A DNA stretch of 46,042 nucleotides from Candidatus Hydrogenedentota bacterium (GCA_003697085.1 RFFU01000106.1:1-46042); one strand, 5' to 3'; positions 32,866 to 42,137 are shown, counted from the stretch's first letter. Notes: generated from the letters alone by a model not told the origin. Numbers and translations are program-made.

Positions 32866-33720
32866 CTATCTCTCTCTCTTCTCCGGACTCGGACCGTTCA
32901 GGCTCCAATCGTAATCGAGAAAACGGATCGGTGCATCAGGATGTTTCCGGATCCAGAGGGCGGTCTTCCGGGGAGCGTAGCGAATCAAAAACGCCCTCGC
33001 GTCGCCAAAATCCTCCCCGAACCATTTAAAATAACTCGTGACGTAGATCCTTCCGTCTCGAATCTGGAGAAAGGCCGGTCGGGCCAAGGAAAACCGTGTT
33101 CGTTCGTCCAAACTTCGATCCAGATTCCTTCCCCGATAAGCAAAAGGGGCCAGCGGGGCGCAGGATCGACTGGCGCAGTTGATCGCAAAGTGGATTCTGG
33201 CGTCCTTGAAATAAGGGCGCAGAATACCATGTTCCATCTCATCCAACGTCAGTTTGAAACCGCCCACGATATGCCTTCTCCTCTTCCACACCCCTGGAAT
33301 CTTCCGGATCGAAGTGACCCCGGGATGATCAAGGATCGATTGGATCGTGTAGGCATTGTAGGCATTGATAAAGAGGGCCTTGAGTTCATTCTTCTCCAGT
33401 CGCGCCAGAGGAGCCCTCCGAACGCGGGAGAGGAAATTCTCGAGCTCCGCCCTGTGCGCGGCCGCCACTCGATAATCCACGCCTCCCGACTTCGTTACAA
33501 CCTTCTTCAAGAACCCATCAAAATCCGAAACCGGGAAGGTATCTCTCCCCTCCTTCAAGGCCTGTTCTACCGCACGTCCGATCTCTCCCTTCAATGCGCC
33601 GGGTGCGGGAGCCCCCCGCACCGTTGCGACGAGAAAAAATGCAACGCCGGCAAAAACCACCCCTCCGGCCGTTAGATACTTCCTCATTCTCTTCTCTTCC
33701 TTTCCGAATTCTTTCTTCAT
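32866..33720 (-). CDS. DUF547-domain exported protein
   Basis: 284 residues from the ATG at 33720 (GGAGG eight bases upstream); an ATG at 33687 would give a more ordinary signal peptide and is nearly as likely. Signal/anchor YLTAGGVVFAGVAFFLVATV. The DUF547 core is clear: ALFINAYNAYTIQSILDHPG, HIVGGFKLTLDEMEHGILRP, and HFAINCASRSCAPLAPFAYR, which carries the conserved Cys and Asn. Relatives are papain/transglutaminase-like in fold and mostly uncharacterised, exported proteins. Located between a cyclase-family hydrolase and a MurC-like ligase on the same strand. Confidence 0.9.
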   Translation of the reverse strand: MKKEFGKEEKRMRKYLTAGGVVFAGVAFFLVATVRGAPAPGALKGEIGRAVEQALKEGRDTFPVSDFDGFLKKVVTKSGGVDYRVAAAHRAELENFLSRVRRAPLARLEKNELKALFINAYNAYTIQSILDHPGVTSIRKIPGVWKRRRHIVGGFKLTLDEMEHGILRPYFKDARIHFAINCASRSCAPLAPFAYRGRNLDRSLDERTRFSLARPAFLQIRDGRIYVTSYFKWFGEDFGDARAFLIRYAPRKTALWIRKHPDAPIRFLDYDWSLNGPSPEKRER

Positions 33721-33795
33721 CTTCCTTTCCTCCCCACTTGTGTTTGGGGCTGCGGTAGGCTCCACGCCTTCGACTCTCTTCCTCTTCGTCGCCCC

Positions 33796-35106
33796 TTAAT
33801 CCTCTTCCTTACGGAAGATCTTCCCCGGAAGACTTCGCGCCCAGCATCCTAAAGAAGGGTCCCGCGCTCCCATCACGAGTACAATACCTCCGGCGCGACT
33901 AGCAACAAATTCTCGTATACTCTCGGTCGCCTCGATGCGGTCACGAACGCAAAATCCCAAACCCCCAGGCATGTCTTGCAAAATTGCTTCGGAGGAGATT
34001 GTTCGATCCGCCGTTCCACCGGCGTCGAAGATGGGAAGCAAAATTACCCGATCCCCCCGTTTCTCATTCAGGAATTTCGAGAAGGTCCGAGCCCAGGCCG
34101 CCGAATGACGATGCGTCGGCCCGTAACCGTGCGGTTGAAAAACAACCACTGTTGCCCCATCTCCCCCTTGCACCGCCCGGAGGGCCGCCGCCATCTTCTC
34201 CGGATTGTGGGCGAAATCATCCAGTATCTCCCACCTATCGTTCCGGAAAACTCTCTCGAGTCGCCGGTGGACCCCCGGAAAGGAGCGCAATTTCGATCGG
34301 ATCACATCGCGGGAACCTCCCAGAAACATCTCCACCGCGGAAATCGCCAACGCCTCGTTCGAACGATTGAAATCCCCTCGCAATCCCGACGCAGCCTCTT
34401 CCAGTACCGAGGCGACTCGTACGAATCCGCCACCCCGGATTCCCAACTGCTTGAAAGCCGCGCCCGAAAGAACCGCCGTTTCGCACCGAGTCAAAAAACG
34501 ACGAAACAATTCCCGCACCTCGTTCAAACCCATATGATCCGCCGAGACGCTCGTCAGGACACCGATTGTCCCGGAAAACCGCTCAATTGTTCTATCTGAT
34601 TCATCTACCTCCGCAACAATAGGTCCCGTTCCGACACGGGCGCCCCAGGGAGCCAGTTCAGATACCCGCCCACCGATGTAAAGAAGCGGATCGAGACCGG
34701 CGCGAGCAAGAATCCAACCGATCATCGCCGTTGTCGTGCTCTTTCCGCTGCTGCCAGCGACGAGAATACGGGGGCTGCCGGGAACCTTTTCCGCAAGATA
34801 CTTCAGAAGTGCCTCCGAACGATGAAGCGGAGGCGAACCTCCGTCCAAAGCGGGATGGCCCTCCTCGATCGCGGTTGAGACGATCAGGCGGCTTCCTCTC
34901 GGCACCGGCCCCGATTCCGGATGAAGTTCGATTCCCGCGTCCCGCAAAGCCCCAATCCTTTCGTCGGCGGGATCCCGGTCAAATGCACGGTCGCATCCCG
35001 TCACCGAGTATCCGCCTCCCGCATAAAGAAGGGCCAACGGCATCATCCCCGAACCGCCGATCCCAATAAAATCGTACGCAAGACTCCTCTTCGCTCCGCC
35101 TGTCAT
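33796..35106 (-). CDS. Orphan MurC/Mpl-like Mur ligase
   Basis: 436 residues, shorter than MurC (about 460-490). All three Mur domains are present: Rossmann-like FIGIGGSGMMPLALLYAGGG with RGSRLIVSTAIEEGHPAL; the ATPase domain with the P-loop at 118-124 (AGSSGKSTTTAMIG), AEVDESDRTIERFSGTIG and LTSVSADHMGLNEV; and the C-terminal DDFAHNPEKMAAALRAV, VFQPHGYGPTHRHSAAW. The P-loop reads GSSGKST where MurC has GTHGKTT. UDP-MurNAc ligation of an amino acid or peptide is the family reaction, but the variant loop, short length and place outside a cell-division cluster suggest a specialised or recycling role. Confidence 0.85.
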   Translation of the reverse strand: MTGGAKRSLAYDFIGIGGSGMMPLALLYAGGGYSVTGCDRAFDRDPADERIGALRDAGIELHPESGPVPRGSRLIVSTAIEEGHPALDGGSPPLHRSEALLKYLAEKVPGSPRILVAGSSGKSTTTAMIGWILARAGLDPLLYIGGRVSELAPWGARVGTGPIVAEVDESDRTIERFSGTIGVLTSVSADHMGLNEVRELFRRFLTRCETAVLSGAAFKQLGIRGGGFVRVASVLEEAASGLRGDFNRSNEALAISAVEMFLGGSRDVIRSKLRSFPGVHRRLERVFRNDRWEILDDFAHNPEKMAAALRAVQGGDGATVVVFQPHGYGPTHRHSAAWARTFSKFLNEKRGDRVILLPIFDAGGTADRTISSEAILQDMPGGLGFCVRDRIEATESIREFVASRAGGIVLVMGARDPSLGCWARSLPGKIFRKEED

Positions 35107-35255
35107 TCCCTACCTTCCTCATCCACCGAGAATAACTCATATCCCACACGATGTCGGAGACGTTCGAGCCTCTCCTTTTCTTTCGAGACGTCCTCCTGTA
35201 AGATACTAACCTTATGTGGTCTGTCATAAAAAAGATAGAGTTCTGTTATGGACAT
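35103..35255 (-). CDS. Possible small charged protein coupled to the MurC-like gene
   Basis: 50 codons. The stop overlaps the MurC-like start as ATGA, and the C-terminal part LQEDVSKEKERLERLRHRVG looks like a genuine amphipathic helix. Against it: the only ATG (35255) lies antisense inside the start of queD, and no ribosome site is evident. Could also be an untranslated leader. Confidence 0.3.
   Translation of the reverse strand: MSITELYLFYDRPHKVSILQEDVSKEKERLERLRHRVGYELFSVDEEGRE
35202..35207 (+). promoter_or_regulatory. -10-like hexamer of queD (possible leaderless promoter)
   Basis: GATACT ends six bases before the ATG at 35214. No Shine-Dalgarno and only a weak -35 (TCTTTC, 17 bases upstream). 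Confidence 0.35.
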
Positions 35256-35621
35256 CGTTTGATGAACTACGAGGGTAAATGCCGGCATCCGCACGGGCAT
35301 AATGGGGTCATCGAGATCGTCTGCTCAGCCTCCGACCTTGACGAACGAGGGATGGTCGTCGATTTCGGAGATGTCAAGAATTTCGTCAAATCCTTCGTCG
35401 ATGAGAACTGGGACCACAGGATGTTGCTTCGTATCGATGATCCTCTTGTCGAAGAATACAAGAAACGAGGAGAACCGTTCTTCCTTTTCGAGGAAAACCC
35501 AACGGCGGAAACGTTCGCCCGCTACCTCTTCGATCTCGTCTATGAAAAAGGCTTTCCTGTCACCGAAGTGCGGTTTCAGGAAACCCCGACTTCCGTCGCC
35601 GTCTATCGCCGTGATCCGTGA
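35214..35621 (+). CDS. queD: 6-pyruvoyltetrahydropterin synthase / 6-carboxytetrahydropterin synthase family (QueD-like)
   Basis: 135 residues. Zinc ligands H14 (CYGHRLMNYEG), H27 and H29 in GKCRHPHGHNG, with the catalytic Cys23 giving the CxxxHGH pattern. WDHRMLLRIDDP and the final Glu-rich ENPTAETFARYLFDL and EVRFQETPTSVAVY are standard. QueD makes 6-carboxy-5,6,7,8-tetrahydropterin from dihydroneopterin triphosphate on the way to queuosine/preQ0. No other queuosine gene is nearby. Its stop overlaps the GTG of the RNase D gene. Confidence 0.92.
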   Translation: MWSVIKKIEFCYGHRLMNYEGKCRHPHGHNGVIEIVCSASDLDERGMVVDFGDVKNFVKSFVDENWDHRMLLRIDDPLVEEYKKRGEPFFLFEENPTAETFARYLFDLVYEKGFPVTEVRFQETPTSVAVYRRDP

Positions 35622-36901
35622 CCTCCCCGGAAGACTCTCCCACTCATTCGAAAATAGGACGCCGCAATCACCCTTCGCACCAACAAGGTAACGCGAACGC
35701 GCCGGTTTCGCCGATACCTCCCCAACCGATCGTCTTTCTTGACGACTCTTCTGAGCTCGACCCCTTCTTCGAATCCATTCGCCGATCAACCCTTCTGGCC
35801 GTCGACACCGAAACCAACGGACTTTTCGCTTACCGCTCCGAAGTCTGCCTCATTCAAATCTCTGACGCCGAAACAATCTGGATCATCGATGCGCTGGCCT
35901 TCAAAAAAAAGAATGCCGTGGACGCCCTGGTTCCCCTCTTTCACCTTTTCGAATCGCCTCGCGTTACGAAGATACTCCACGGAGCCAGCCACGACATTGC
36001 TTCTCTTAAAGCCGATTTCGGAATCGTCCTCTCCGGGATTTTCGACACACAGGCCGCCGCTACCTTTCTCGGACGGGTTCATACGAGTTTGGCCGCGTTG
36101 CTTCTCGAAGAGTTCGGAATCGCGTTGCCAAAAACGCTCCAAAAATCGAATTGGGCGCGGCGACCTCTGCACGCCGAGGATCTCTCTTATCTCGCCAATG
36201 ATGTGGCCTACCTGCATAAACTCCAGCGGCGTCTCGAGAAAGACTTGCGTCGGGCCGATCTTGTCGAAGAATCCTCTCTTGAATTCGCGCGGATTTGCGA
36301 AACCCCCCCGGCGGAACCGGCGTTTTCGCCCGATGATTTTTGGAAGATTCGCGGTGTTCGCCAACGCCTCTCTGACCGTCAACTGGCTCGCCTCCGCCGC
36401 TTCTTTCTCCTCAGGGACTCGTTGGCCCGTCATTGGAACCGGCCCCCCTTCAAAGTTCTCTCCAACTCCCTCTTAATCTCCCTTGCGGAAGCCTCCTCCC
36501 TCAAATCACTCCGGCGCCACCCGCTCTTTCGAAAACCGAGGTGGAAAAAGCAGTTTCCTCGCTTCGAAAACGCCTTCCGTGCCGCGGCCGAGGACCCGCC
36601 GCCGATCCCGCCGGAATCAACCCGTAACACGCTTCCGGAACGGCGCCCTCTCCCGCTTCCCTACCATCATCGTCCCTTCGAAAAACGGAAACAGTTCGAA
36701 AAAGTTTTGAAAAATTGGAGAACCGCCGAAGCAAAACGAAAAGGCATCGCAACCAGCGCCGTTCTTCCGGCGGGAGTGCTGGAAATCCTTCTCCTGACAC
36801 GCCCGAGTTCCCGGCGTGACCTCTCCAGAATTCCCGGTTTCGGTGAAGGTCGAAATCGAAAGTACGGCAAGGCCATCCTCGATATAGTCGCACGATTCTG
36901 A
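35618..36901 (+). CDS. rnd: Ribonuclease D family 3'-5' exoribonuclease
   Basis: 427 residues, GTG start overlapping the queD stop (GTGA). The DEDDy exonuclease domain (about 38-215) has motif I LLAVDTETNGLFAYRSEVCL, motif II ILHGASHDIASLKADFG and motif III LSYLANDVAYLHKLQRR, with all four acidic residues and the Tyr. Two HRDC-type helical regions follow (about 245-310 and 360-427, the last ending RDLSRIPGFGEGRNRKYG). Length is slightly above E. coli RNase D. Processes tRNA and other structured RNA 3' ends. The N-terminal 35 residues are Pro/Ser-rich and probably disordered, or the true start is later. Confidence 0.94.
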   Translation: MTSPEDSPTHSKIGRRNHPSHQQGNANAPVSPIPPQPIVFLDDSSELDPFFESIRRSTLLAVDTETNGLFAYRSEVCLIQISDAETIWIIDALAFKKKNAVDALVPLFHLFESPRVTKILHGASHDIASLKADFGIVLSGIFDTQAAATFLGRVHTSLAALLLEEFGIALPKTLQKSNWARRPLHAEDLSYLANDVAYLHKLQRRLEKDLRRADLVEESSLEFARICETPPAEPAFSPDDFWKIRGVRQRLSDRQLARLRRFFLLRDSLARHWNRPPFKVLSNSLLISLAEASSLKSLRRHPLFRKPRWKKQFPRFENAFRAAAEDPPPIPPESTRNTLPERRPLPLPYHHRPFEKRKQFEKVLKNWRTAEAKRKGIATSAVLPAGVLEILLLTRPSSRRDLSRIPGFGEGRNRKYGKAILDIVARF

Positions 36902-37050
36902 ACGGCATAAACACCTGCTCCCCCTTCGACCTACCGCGAACGGCTAAACACAACGAAATACCCTCTTCCGCCCCCCTGTTCTTTCCCAATTTCTCCTTCT
37001 CGCGACGACAGACTCCTCATCCCTTGCCAAGGACGCCCCTCAACACACGA

Positions 37051-37080
37051 AAGTGTCAAACTGTAAGAATGACACCTTTT
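37051..37080. repeat. Short intergenic repeat, copy A (with inverted arms)
   Basis: AAGTGTCAAACTGTAAGAAT then GACACCTTTT. GTGTCA and TGACAC form a 6-base inverted repeat around 11 bases. It differs at three of 30 positions from 42567-42596, and both copies end on the stop codon of a minus-strand gene. The preceding 130 bases after rnd hold no gene. Confidence 0.75.
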
Positions 37081-38624
37081 CAGATCGCCGGAAGCCAGAA
37101 ACGCACGCGCCCTCCCCCGGAACGACGATTCTCCAGGTTCAGCCTGCCCCCGGATCGCTCTACAATCCCGTAGCTGACGGCCAAGCCCAGGCCTGTTCCC
37201 TCCGGCTTTGTCGAAAAGAACGGTTCGCAGGCCCGCCGCAAGGTTTCCTCTTCGAACCCCTTCCCAGTGTCCTCAACACTCACCTCCACCCCGTTGCCGA
37301 CGCGCCGGGCCGAAACGTTCACCTTCCCCACACCCTTTGAATCCAGAATCGAATCGACCGCATTGAGCAGGAGATTCAAGACCACCTGGTGAAACCCTGT
37401 CCGCGTGGATCGAACAAGAGGAAGGTTTGATTCGAAATCCGCTTCTATCTCAACATTTCTCAGGCGCCTGTTAAGCTTGACAAGTTTGAGCACGTTTTGT
37501 ACCTCGTTTCCGACATCCACCGCCTCGATTTCGTCGCGGCTCCGGGCAAAATCCAACACGCGTCGAACGGTCTCATCGATCCTCCCCAGCGCCTCTCGCA
37601 CCGTCTCCATTCGCTCTTTCAACCGCCCGTCGTCCCCTTTCTTTTGCACGAGTTGGCAGATCGCCGAGATGGAAGAAAGAGGGTTTCCGACCTCGTGCGC
37701 CAACCCGGCCGCCAGAGTCCCCAGCGCCGCCATCTTTTCCTGCTGAGCAAACCGATCCCGAATGTTTTCCATCTCCGTGACATCCAGACAGAACGCATAA
37801 CCTTCTTGGATTCCCCCAATTCCCTTCACGGGGGAGTGCGCCGTGATCATCTTTCGGATATCGCCGGAACCCGTGCGGTAGAGGGACTTGATCGAACCGG
37901 ACGGCTTTCCCGAGAAGACCGTCTCGAGAATTCCTCGAAATTTTACCTCTTCCTCCCCGTCCAGAATTAACGAACCCAACGGTAACCCGACCGCTTCCTG
38001 CCGCCGAATGCCAAAGATCTTTTCGGCCTCCGAATTCCAGTACCGAACGACACCGTTCCGATCATAGGAATAGACGACGACAGGGGCCTGATCGAGGATC
38101 GTCTTCCAGCGTCGCGTCGTTTCGTCCAGTTCGCGGATCTGCAATCCCACCTGATAGGATTCGGTCATCAGGATCAGTTCCACGTCCATGGCGCGCGCCA
38201 GAGCCAATGCCACATCTTCCCGACGATCCTCCGACACCTTTTCCCGAATTCTTCGCAGCAGGTAACGGCGCAACAGCCCCATTGCCCCGATGATCAGGTG
38301 TGTTCCGACGCCTCGCTCCACATGGACCCGCCCGATCTGCATCCTCCGCGTTTGATAATCGAGATTTCGTTCATCGTTGAAGAGTTCGACGGCCCACTGC
38401 ACGAGAATGACCTTCAGATTGTCGATCTCTTCTTGATTCTTGAATATCTCTCGAGCCCCTTCTTCCTGCGAAAAAAAGTCGTAAAAATCCTCGGCCATCG
38501 GACGAAGATCGTCGGCGATCAAGGGATAAACTTCGCGGAGTTTTTCAAGATCGGATTCGGTGAAGCCCATATACCGCTGGGCGCGTTCCAGAGCCAATTC
38601 GGTCGTCCGAGAAGTCATCTTCAT
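37080..38624 (-). CDS. Globin-coupled sensor histidine kinase (protoglobin - PAS - HisKA - HATPase)
   Basis: 514 residues, ATG with AAGGAG eight bases upstream; no membrane segment, so cytosolic. Residues 15-165 are a sensor-globin domain: GFTESDLEKLREVYPLIADD and GRVHVERGVGTHLIIGAMGL, with proximal heme ligand H101. A PAS domain (about 172-290) has PVVVYSYDRNGVVRYWNSEA. The kinase core has phospho-acceptor H310 in GTLAAGLAHEVGNPLSSIS, N421 in LNLLLNAVDSI, DTGKGF (452-457) and GTGLGL (476-481). An oxygen or other gas sensor by family. No response regulator is adjacent; it follows the flagellin gene on the same strand, so aerotaxis-like control of motility is possible. Confidence 0.95.
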   Translation of the reverse strand: MKMTSRTTELALERAQRYMGFTESDLEKLREVYPLIADDLRPMAEDFYDFFSQEEGAREIFKNQEEIDNLKVILVQWAVELFNDERNLDYQTRRMQIGRVHVERGVGTHLIIGAMGLLRRYLLRRIREKVSEDRREDVALALARAMDVELILMTESYQVGLQIRELDETTRRWKTILDQAPVVVYSYDRNGVVRYWNSEAEKIFGIRRQEAVGLPLGSLILDGEEEVKFRGILETVFSGKPSGSIKSLYRTGSGDIRKMITAHSPVKGIGGIQEGYAFCLDVTEMENIRDRFAQQEKMAALGTLAAGLAHEVGNPLSSISAICQLVQKKGDDGRLKERMETVREALGRIDETVRRVLDFARSRDEIEAVDVGNEVQNVLKLVKLNRRLRNVEIEADFESNLPLVRSTRTGFHQVVLNLLLNAVDSILDSKGVGKVNVSARRVGNGVEVSVEDTGKGFEEETLRRACEPFFSTKPEGTGLGLAVSYGIVERSGGRLNLENRRSGGGRVRFWLPAI

Positions 38625-38679
38625 CCCCCCGGCTCCTTACTCCCCTTGATCACGCGGAGTCGGCTCTTCCGGCGATTTT

Positions 38680-38709
38680 GCGGCGAGTCCGACGCGAAGA
38701 CCTCGCCGC
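38680..38709 (-). terminator. Stem-loop after the flagellin gene
   Basis: Perfect 8-base arms GCGGCGAG (38680-38687) and CTCGCCGC (38702-38709) around a 14-base loop, six bases past the flagellin stop. There is no T-run, so it may be an mRNA-stabilising or attenuating hairpin rather than a true terminator before the kinase gene. Confidence 0.45.
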
Positions 38710-38715
38710 GTCAAA

Positions 38716-39546
38716 TCAGCCAAGAAGTTGAAGAAGATTCTGGGAACGAATGTTCGACTGAGCCAGGGCGGCGACACCAGATTGATTCTTGATCTGAGAA
38801 ATCGCCAGTTTCGTGACCTGATTCGCGAAATCGGCATCCCGTATCCGCGACTGAGCCGCCAAGGTGTTCTCACGAGCCACCCCCACGAACTCCGTCGCCT
38901 GCTGAATCCGATTCCTGTCCGCTCCGATCCGCGCTCTCTGCGTCGAAACCCTCTCGATCGCAGTGTCTAATGTGCTCAGGGCATTGGACGCGGCCGATCG
39001 CGTGCTGACGTCCAAGCCGTTTACTCCTAACGTCGTTGAGGATACCTCATCGATCGCAACCGAAATTGTCTCACCTTCGTTCGTTCCGGCTTGCACCGTA
39101 AAGCCCCCGTTGGCGGCACTGAACTGCCCACTGAGCAACTTCTGACCGTTGAATTCAACCGATGAGGTTGACCGATCGATCTCCTGAACCAACTGATTGA
39201 CTTCCTGCTGAATAATCTGCCGGTCCGCATCCGTTAAGGTGTCGTTCGCGGCCTGCAAACTCAGCTCACGAATGCGCTGGAGCGTCTCTCCTGTCTGCGA
39301 AATTCCGCCCTCCGCAACCTGCAACGCCGAGACGGAATCTTGAAGATTCGCCTGGCTCTGTTCAAATCCACGCGATAACGCCTCAAGTCTTTGCGAAATC
39401 GCAAGTCCCGCGGCATCATCCGCCGCCGTATTGATCCGAAAACCCGACGCTAAACGGCGCAAAATCTTGTCCTGTGTCGCTTGCGTCAGATTCAATTGCC
39501 GACTGGAAAACAACGCGCTCAGGTTGGTATTGATTCGACCACCCAT
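38716..39546 (-). CDS. fliC: Flagellin
   Basis: 276 residues, a short flagellin reduced mostly to the D0/D1 core. N-terminal MGGRINTNLSALFSSRQLNL and RRLASGFRINTAADDAAGLA; C-terminal TQRARIGADRNRIQQATEFV and AISQIKNQSGVAALAQSNIR with SQNLLQLLG. These coiled-coil ends pack in the filament and are signals for export and innate recognition. The middle (about 140-185) is a minimal hypervariable part: LLSGQFSAANGGFTVQAGTN. Start ATG has GGGAGGG upstream. Confidence 0.98.
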   Translation of the reverse strand: MGGRINTNLSALFSSRQLNLTQATQDKILRRLASGFRINTAADDAAGLAISQRLEALSRGFEQSQANLQDSVSALQVAEGGISQTGETLQRIRELSLQAANDTLTDADRQIIQQEVNQLVQEIDRSTSSVEFNGQKLLSGQFSAANGGFTVQAGTNEGETISVAIDEVSSTTLGVNGLDVSTRSAASNALSTLDTAIERVSTQRARIGADRNRIQQATEFVGVARENTLAAQSRIRDADFANQVTKLAISQIKNQSGVAALAQSNIRSQNLLQLLG

Positions 39547-39618
39547 CAGGTTGGCCCTCCCTTCCGTGTCCTTATGGCCGCGGCAGCACGGCGCACCGCA
39601 ACCTCCTTCTACTATACA

Positions 39619-39645
39619 TTATCGTCATTTATGCCGTTTTGTCAA
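39619..39645 (-). promoter_or_regulatory. Flagellin promoter candidate
   Basis: On the minus strand GACGATAA (39619-39626) is one base from the sigma28 -10 GCCGATAA, but the matching -35 is poor. TTGACA (39640-39645) with ATAATG 17 bases away also fits sigma70. Leader about 65-70 bases. The rest of the 374-base gap 39547-39920 shows no gene. Confidence 0.5.
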
Positions 39646-39920
39646 GGTTTGAATTCCCTCCATTGACGATTTTTTCAGTTTCTCCCCTTCGTCTCCTGAA
39701 CAACGTGCATATCCCACTTCCTCCTTGCTCTTCGGCTGAGAAATGACGTTCGATCTCCACTCTTCCCTCATGAACTCTCCTCATTCCCCGTTTTCATTCC
39801 TTCCCCCGGATTTCTTGGGCCTCTCTACTACTCGCCGCCTCCTTGAAATGGCCACCGGATCATCTCGACGCTTGTTTTACACGACTCCCGCTTTTTTACG
39901 TGAAAATCTCATACACACTC

Positions 39921-42137
39921 TTACCCACGGCTGATCGACGCGGCCGTCAGATTCGAGAGTTGAGAAGCAAAAAAGTTCGACTGCGAATTCAAGGTCGCCA
40001 ACAATTGCTCCGCCTGGGTGAACTGCCGCTTCAAGGCCGCATCCTTCGCATCCATGCGCTCGTTGAAGTCCGCAATCTCATCGTCCAATTGCGAAATCTG
40101 GTCATCCAGGATATTCACCTGATTGACAATAACCCCGTCCACGGAATCGTTGTAGGAATCAAGGAAAGTATTCATCGAGACCAGGATTCCCGTATCGAAC
40201 GTCCCGTCTCCATTCGTGTCTTCGCGGAAAAGTTTCTCGACGTCACTTCGATTCGTCGAAAGAATGTCCTCGAAGGCCGCGCGATCAAACTCCAATTTTC
40301 CGCTGTTGTCTTCCGAAAGTTTGATAGCGTAATTGCCGTTGGAATCCCGCAACTCGAAGAGCGACCGAAAGACCTGTCCCGTGTCCGGCAACAGCGCCGT
40401 GGACTGTGTGTACAACCCCGTCTTCAAAGCCTCGGCAACGGAATTCCCCGCTAGGGTTCCGTCCTCCCCTTCCGGATTGATCTTCGTCAAGTCGTTCAAG
40501 AAATCGACAACGGAATTGTACTGGTTGACAAAGGCTTCGACGGCGTCGGTAAGGGATGCGTCATCCCGCGCCACCGCCAAGGTCGTCGAAGCGTAATCCG
40601 TGGGAAACGTCGGCCCTGTCGAACTCGAGACCCCCTGTAGATCCAGCGTCACCCCGGAAATCACATCCGTGATCCCCGTGTTCTGCGAACGCGTGACTAC
40701 CACGCCGTTCACCGAGAAAACCGCGTCCGCCGCGGTTTGCAGATAACCACCCTGCGTGTTGTCGGAAGAGTAGGCGTTCGAGATCGTCGAGTTGTCCACG
40801 GGATCCGAAATCAGTATCCCCAGCTGTTCTAGAATCCCATTGTTCGCTTGGTCGTCGATCACCTGAAGGCCGTTCGCCGATCCGACGCTGTTCGACTGGA
40901 TCACAAGCCGGCCGTCGATCACGGAAGAGGTAAAACTCGCTCCGGAAACGGCGTTGATCGAGGCACTGATATCCGACACCGTCAAATCCGCGCTGTTTCC
41001 ATCCGAGGCACCGTCGAGATAGACATTGAAATACGAAGCATCCGCGGCCGTTTTGATCTGAAGAGCATTGCTGCTTCCAAAAAGCCCAAGATCGGAGGCT
41101 GTCGTGCCGCCGTTTTCCTCGATCCCCAAGGATCGGTTCGTATCTCCCGTGTCAACCCGCAACGCCTTCCCCCCTCCATCCAGTGACGCCGTGACATTCA
41201 AACCCGCGCCGTTGATTGCGTTGATGACGTCGTTCACCGTCGTCGCCGTGGAAAGGTCCACGGTCGCGCTCGACGTTCCCAAGTGCAAAACCAGCCCACT
41301 GGTCAGATCCGTCACGCCCGAACCTCCGTTGAGCACGGACAAGGGAGTGTCCGTCTGAAGATCGGGATCGAGATCCCCCGAGTCCACCGGTGACGGCACC
41401 AAACCCGCTGTCACCACCCCGAATTTCGTCGCCGTTTGTTTTCCATCTCCTCCGTCCGAAATAGAGACGTTACCTGTCCCGGAAGTGAATAGCAAACCGT
41501 CTCCCGTTCCATTCAACCCGACCGTCACCTGAGAGCCCCCCGCGGAAAGCTGAGAATTGACCGCAGTGATCAAATCATTCACGGTGCTCGCCGTCGTAAT
41601 ACCTCCCGCCGTCAAATCCACCGTAACATTCGTGACACCATCGTCGATTACCATCTGCCCGAGGTCGGCATCGACGAAGGAGGCCGCGTTGTCCCTCCTG
41701 TGCAACGAACCAACCAACGTCGTCGCCGCGTCGATGTCGGCATTCAAATCCGTACCGGCAAAACCCGCCGTAAAGGAACTCACCGTCGCTCCCACCGCCG
41801 AAATGACACTCTCCGCCGTCGCCAACTGCTGAACCCGAATATCGTATGTCCCCGATACCGCCGTATCATCCGCGGTCGCCGTAACGACATTCGTATCGCT
41901 AGACGTGGCTGTCGTTGCCTTGAAAAGGTCATTGACCTGATCCAATAAAGGCGTGACGGTCCCTAAGAGATTTCCGAGGCGCGAATTGATATCGTTGAAG
42001 GCATTCTTCTGGGTTTCATACGTATCTTGCTGGTCAGTTAGTCGAATCAGGGGCCGGCGCTCCACGGCCATCAAAGCTTCCCGCAGGGCATCCCAGTCGA
42101 TTCCCGAGGAAATTCCCGAAAAAGATATTCCCGCCAT
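39921..42137 (-). CDS. fliD: Flagellar hook-associated protein 2 (filament cap), large form
   Basis: 738 residues from the ATG at 42137 (MAGISFSGISSGIDWDALRE) with GGAGGAG upstream, well above the usual 450-480. FliD_N (about 1-100) and FliD_C (about 505-735: YNSVVDFLNDLTKINPEGED, SNFFASQLSNLTAASIS) are clear. Between them the sequence is Thr/Ser/Gly/Asp-rich and contains at least two flagellin-IN-type repeats, TTASTVNDLITAVNSQL and TTVNDVINAINGAGLNV. Almost no Lys/Arg in the middle. The cap pentamer guides flagellin folding at the filament tip. It precedes flagellin on the same strand with 374 bases between. Confidence 0.95.
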   Translation of the reverse strand: MAGISFSGISSGIDWDALREALMAVERRPLIRLTDQQDTYETQKNAFNDINSRLGNLLGTVTPLLDQVNDLFKATTATSSDTNVVTATADDTAVSGTYDIRVQQLATAESVISAVGATVSSFTAGFAGTDLNADIDAATTLVGSLHRRDNAASFVDADLGQMVIDDGVTNVTVDLTAGGITTASTVNDLITAVNSQLSAGGSQVTVGLNGTGDGLLFTSGTGNVSISDGGDGKQTATKFGVVTAGLVPSPVDSGDLDPDLQTDTPLSVLNGGSGVTDLTSGLVLHLGTSSATVDLSTATTVNDVINAINGAGLNVTASLDGGGKALRVDTGDTNRSLGIEENGGTTASDLGLFGSSNALQIKTAADASYFNVYLDGASDGNSADLTVSDISASINAVSGASFTSSVIDGRLVIQSNSVGSANGLQVIDDQANNGILEQLGILISDPVDNSTISNAYSSDNTQGGYLQTAADAVFSVNGVVVTRSQNTGITDVISGVTLDLQGVSSSTGPTFPTDYASTTLAVARDDASLTDAVEAFVNQYNSVVDFLNDLTKINPEGEDGTLAGNSVAEALKTGLYTQSTALLPDTGQVFRSLFELRDSNGNYAIKLSEDNSGKLEFDRAAFEDILSTNRSDVEKLFREDTNGDGTFDTGILVSMNTFLDSYNDSVDGVIVNQVNILDDQISQLDDEIADFNERMDAKDAALKRQFTQAEQLLATLNSQSNFFASQLSNLTAASISRG

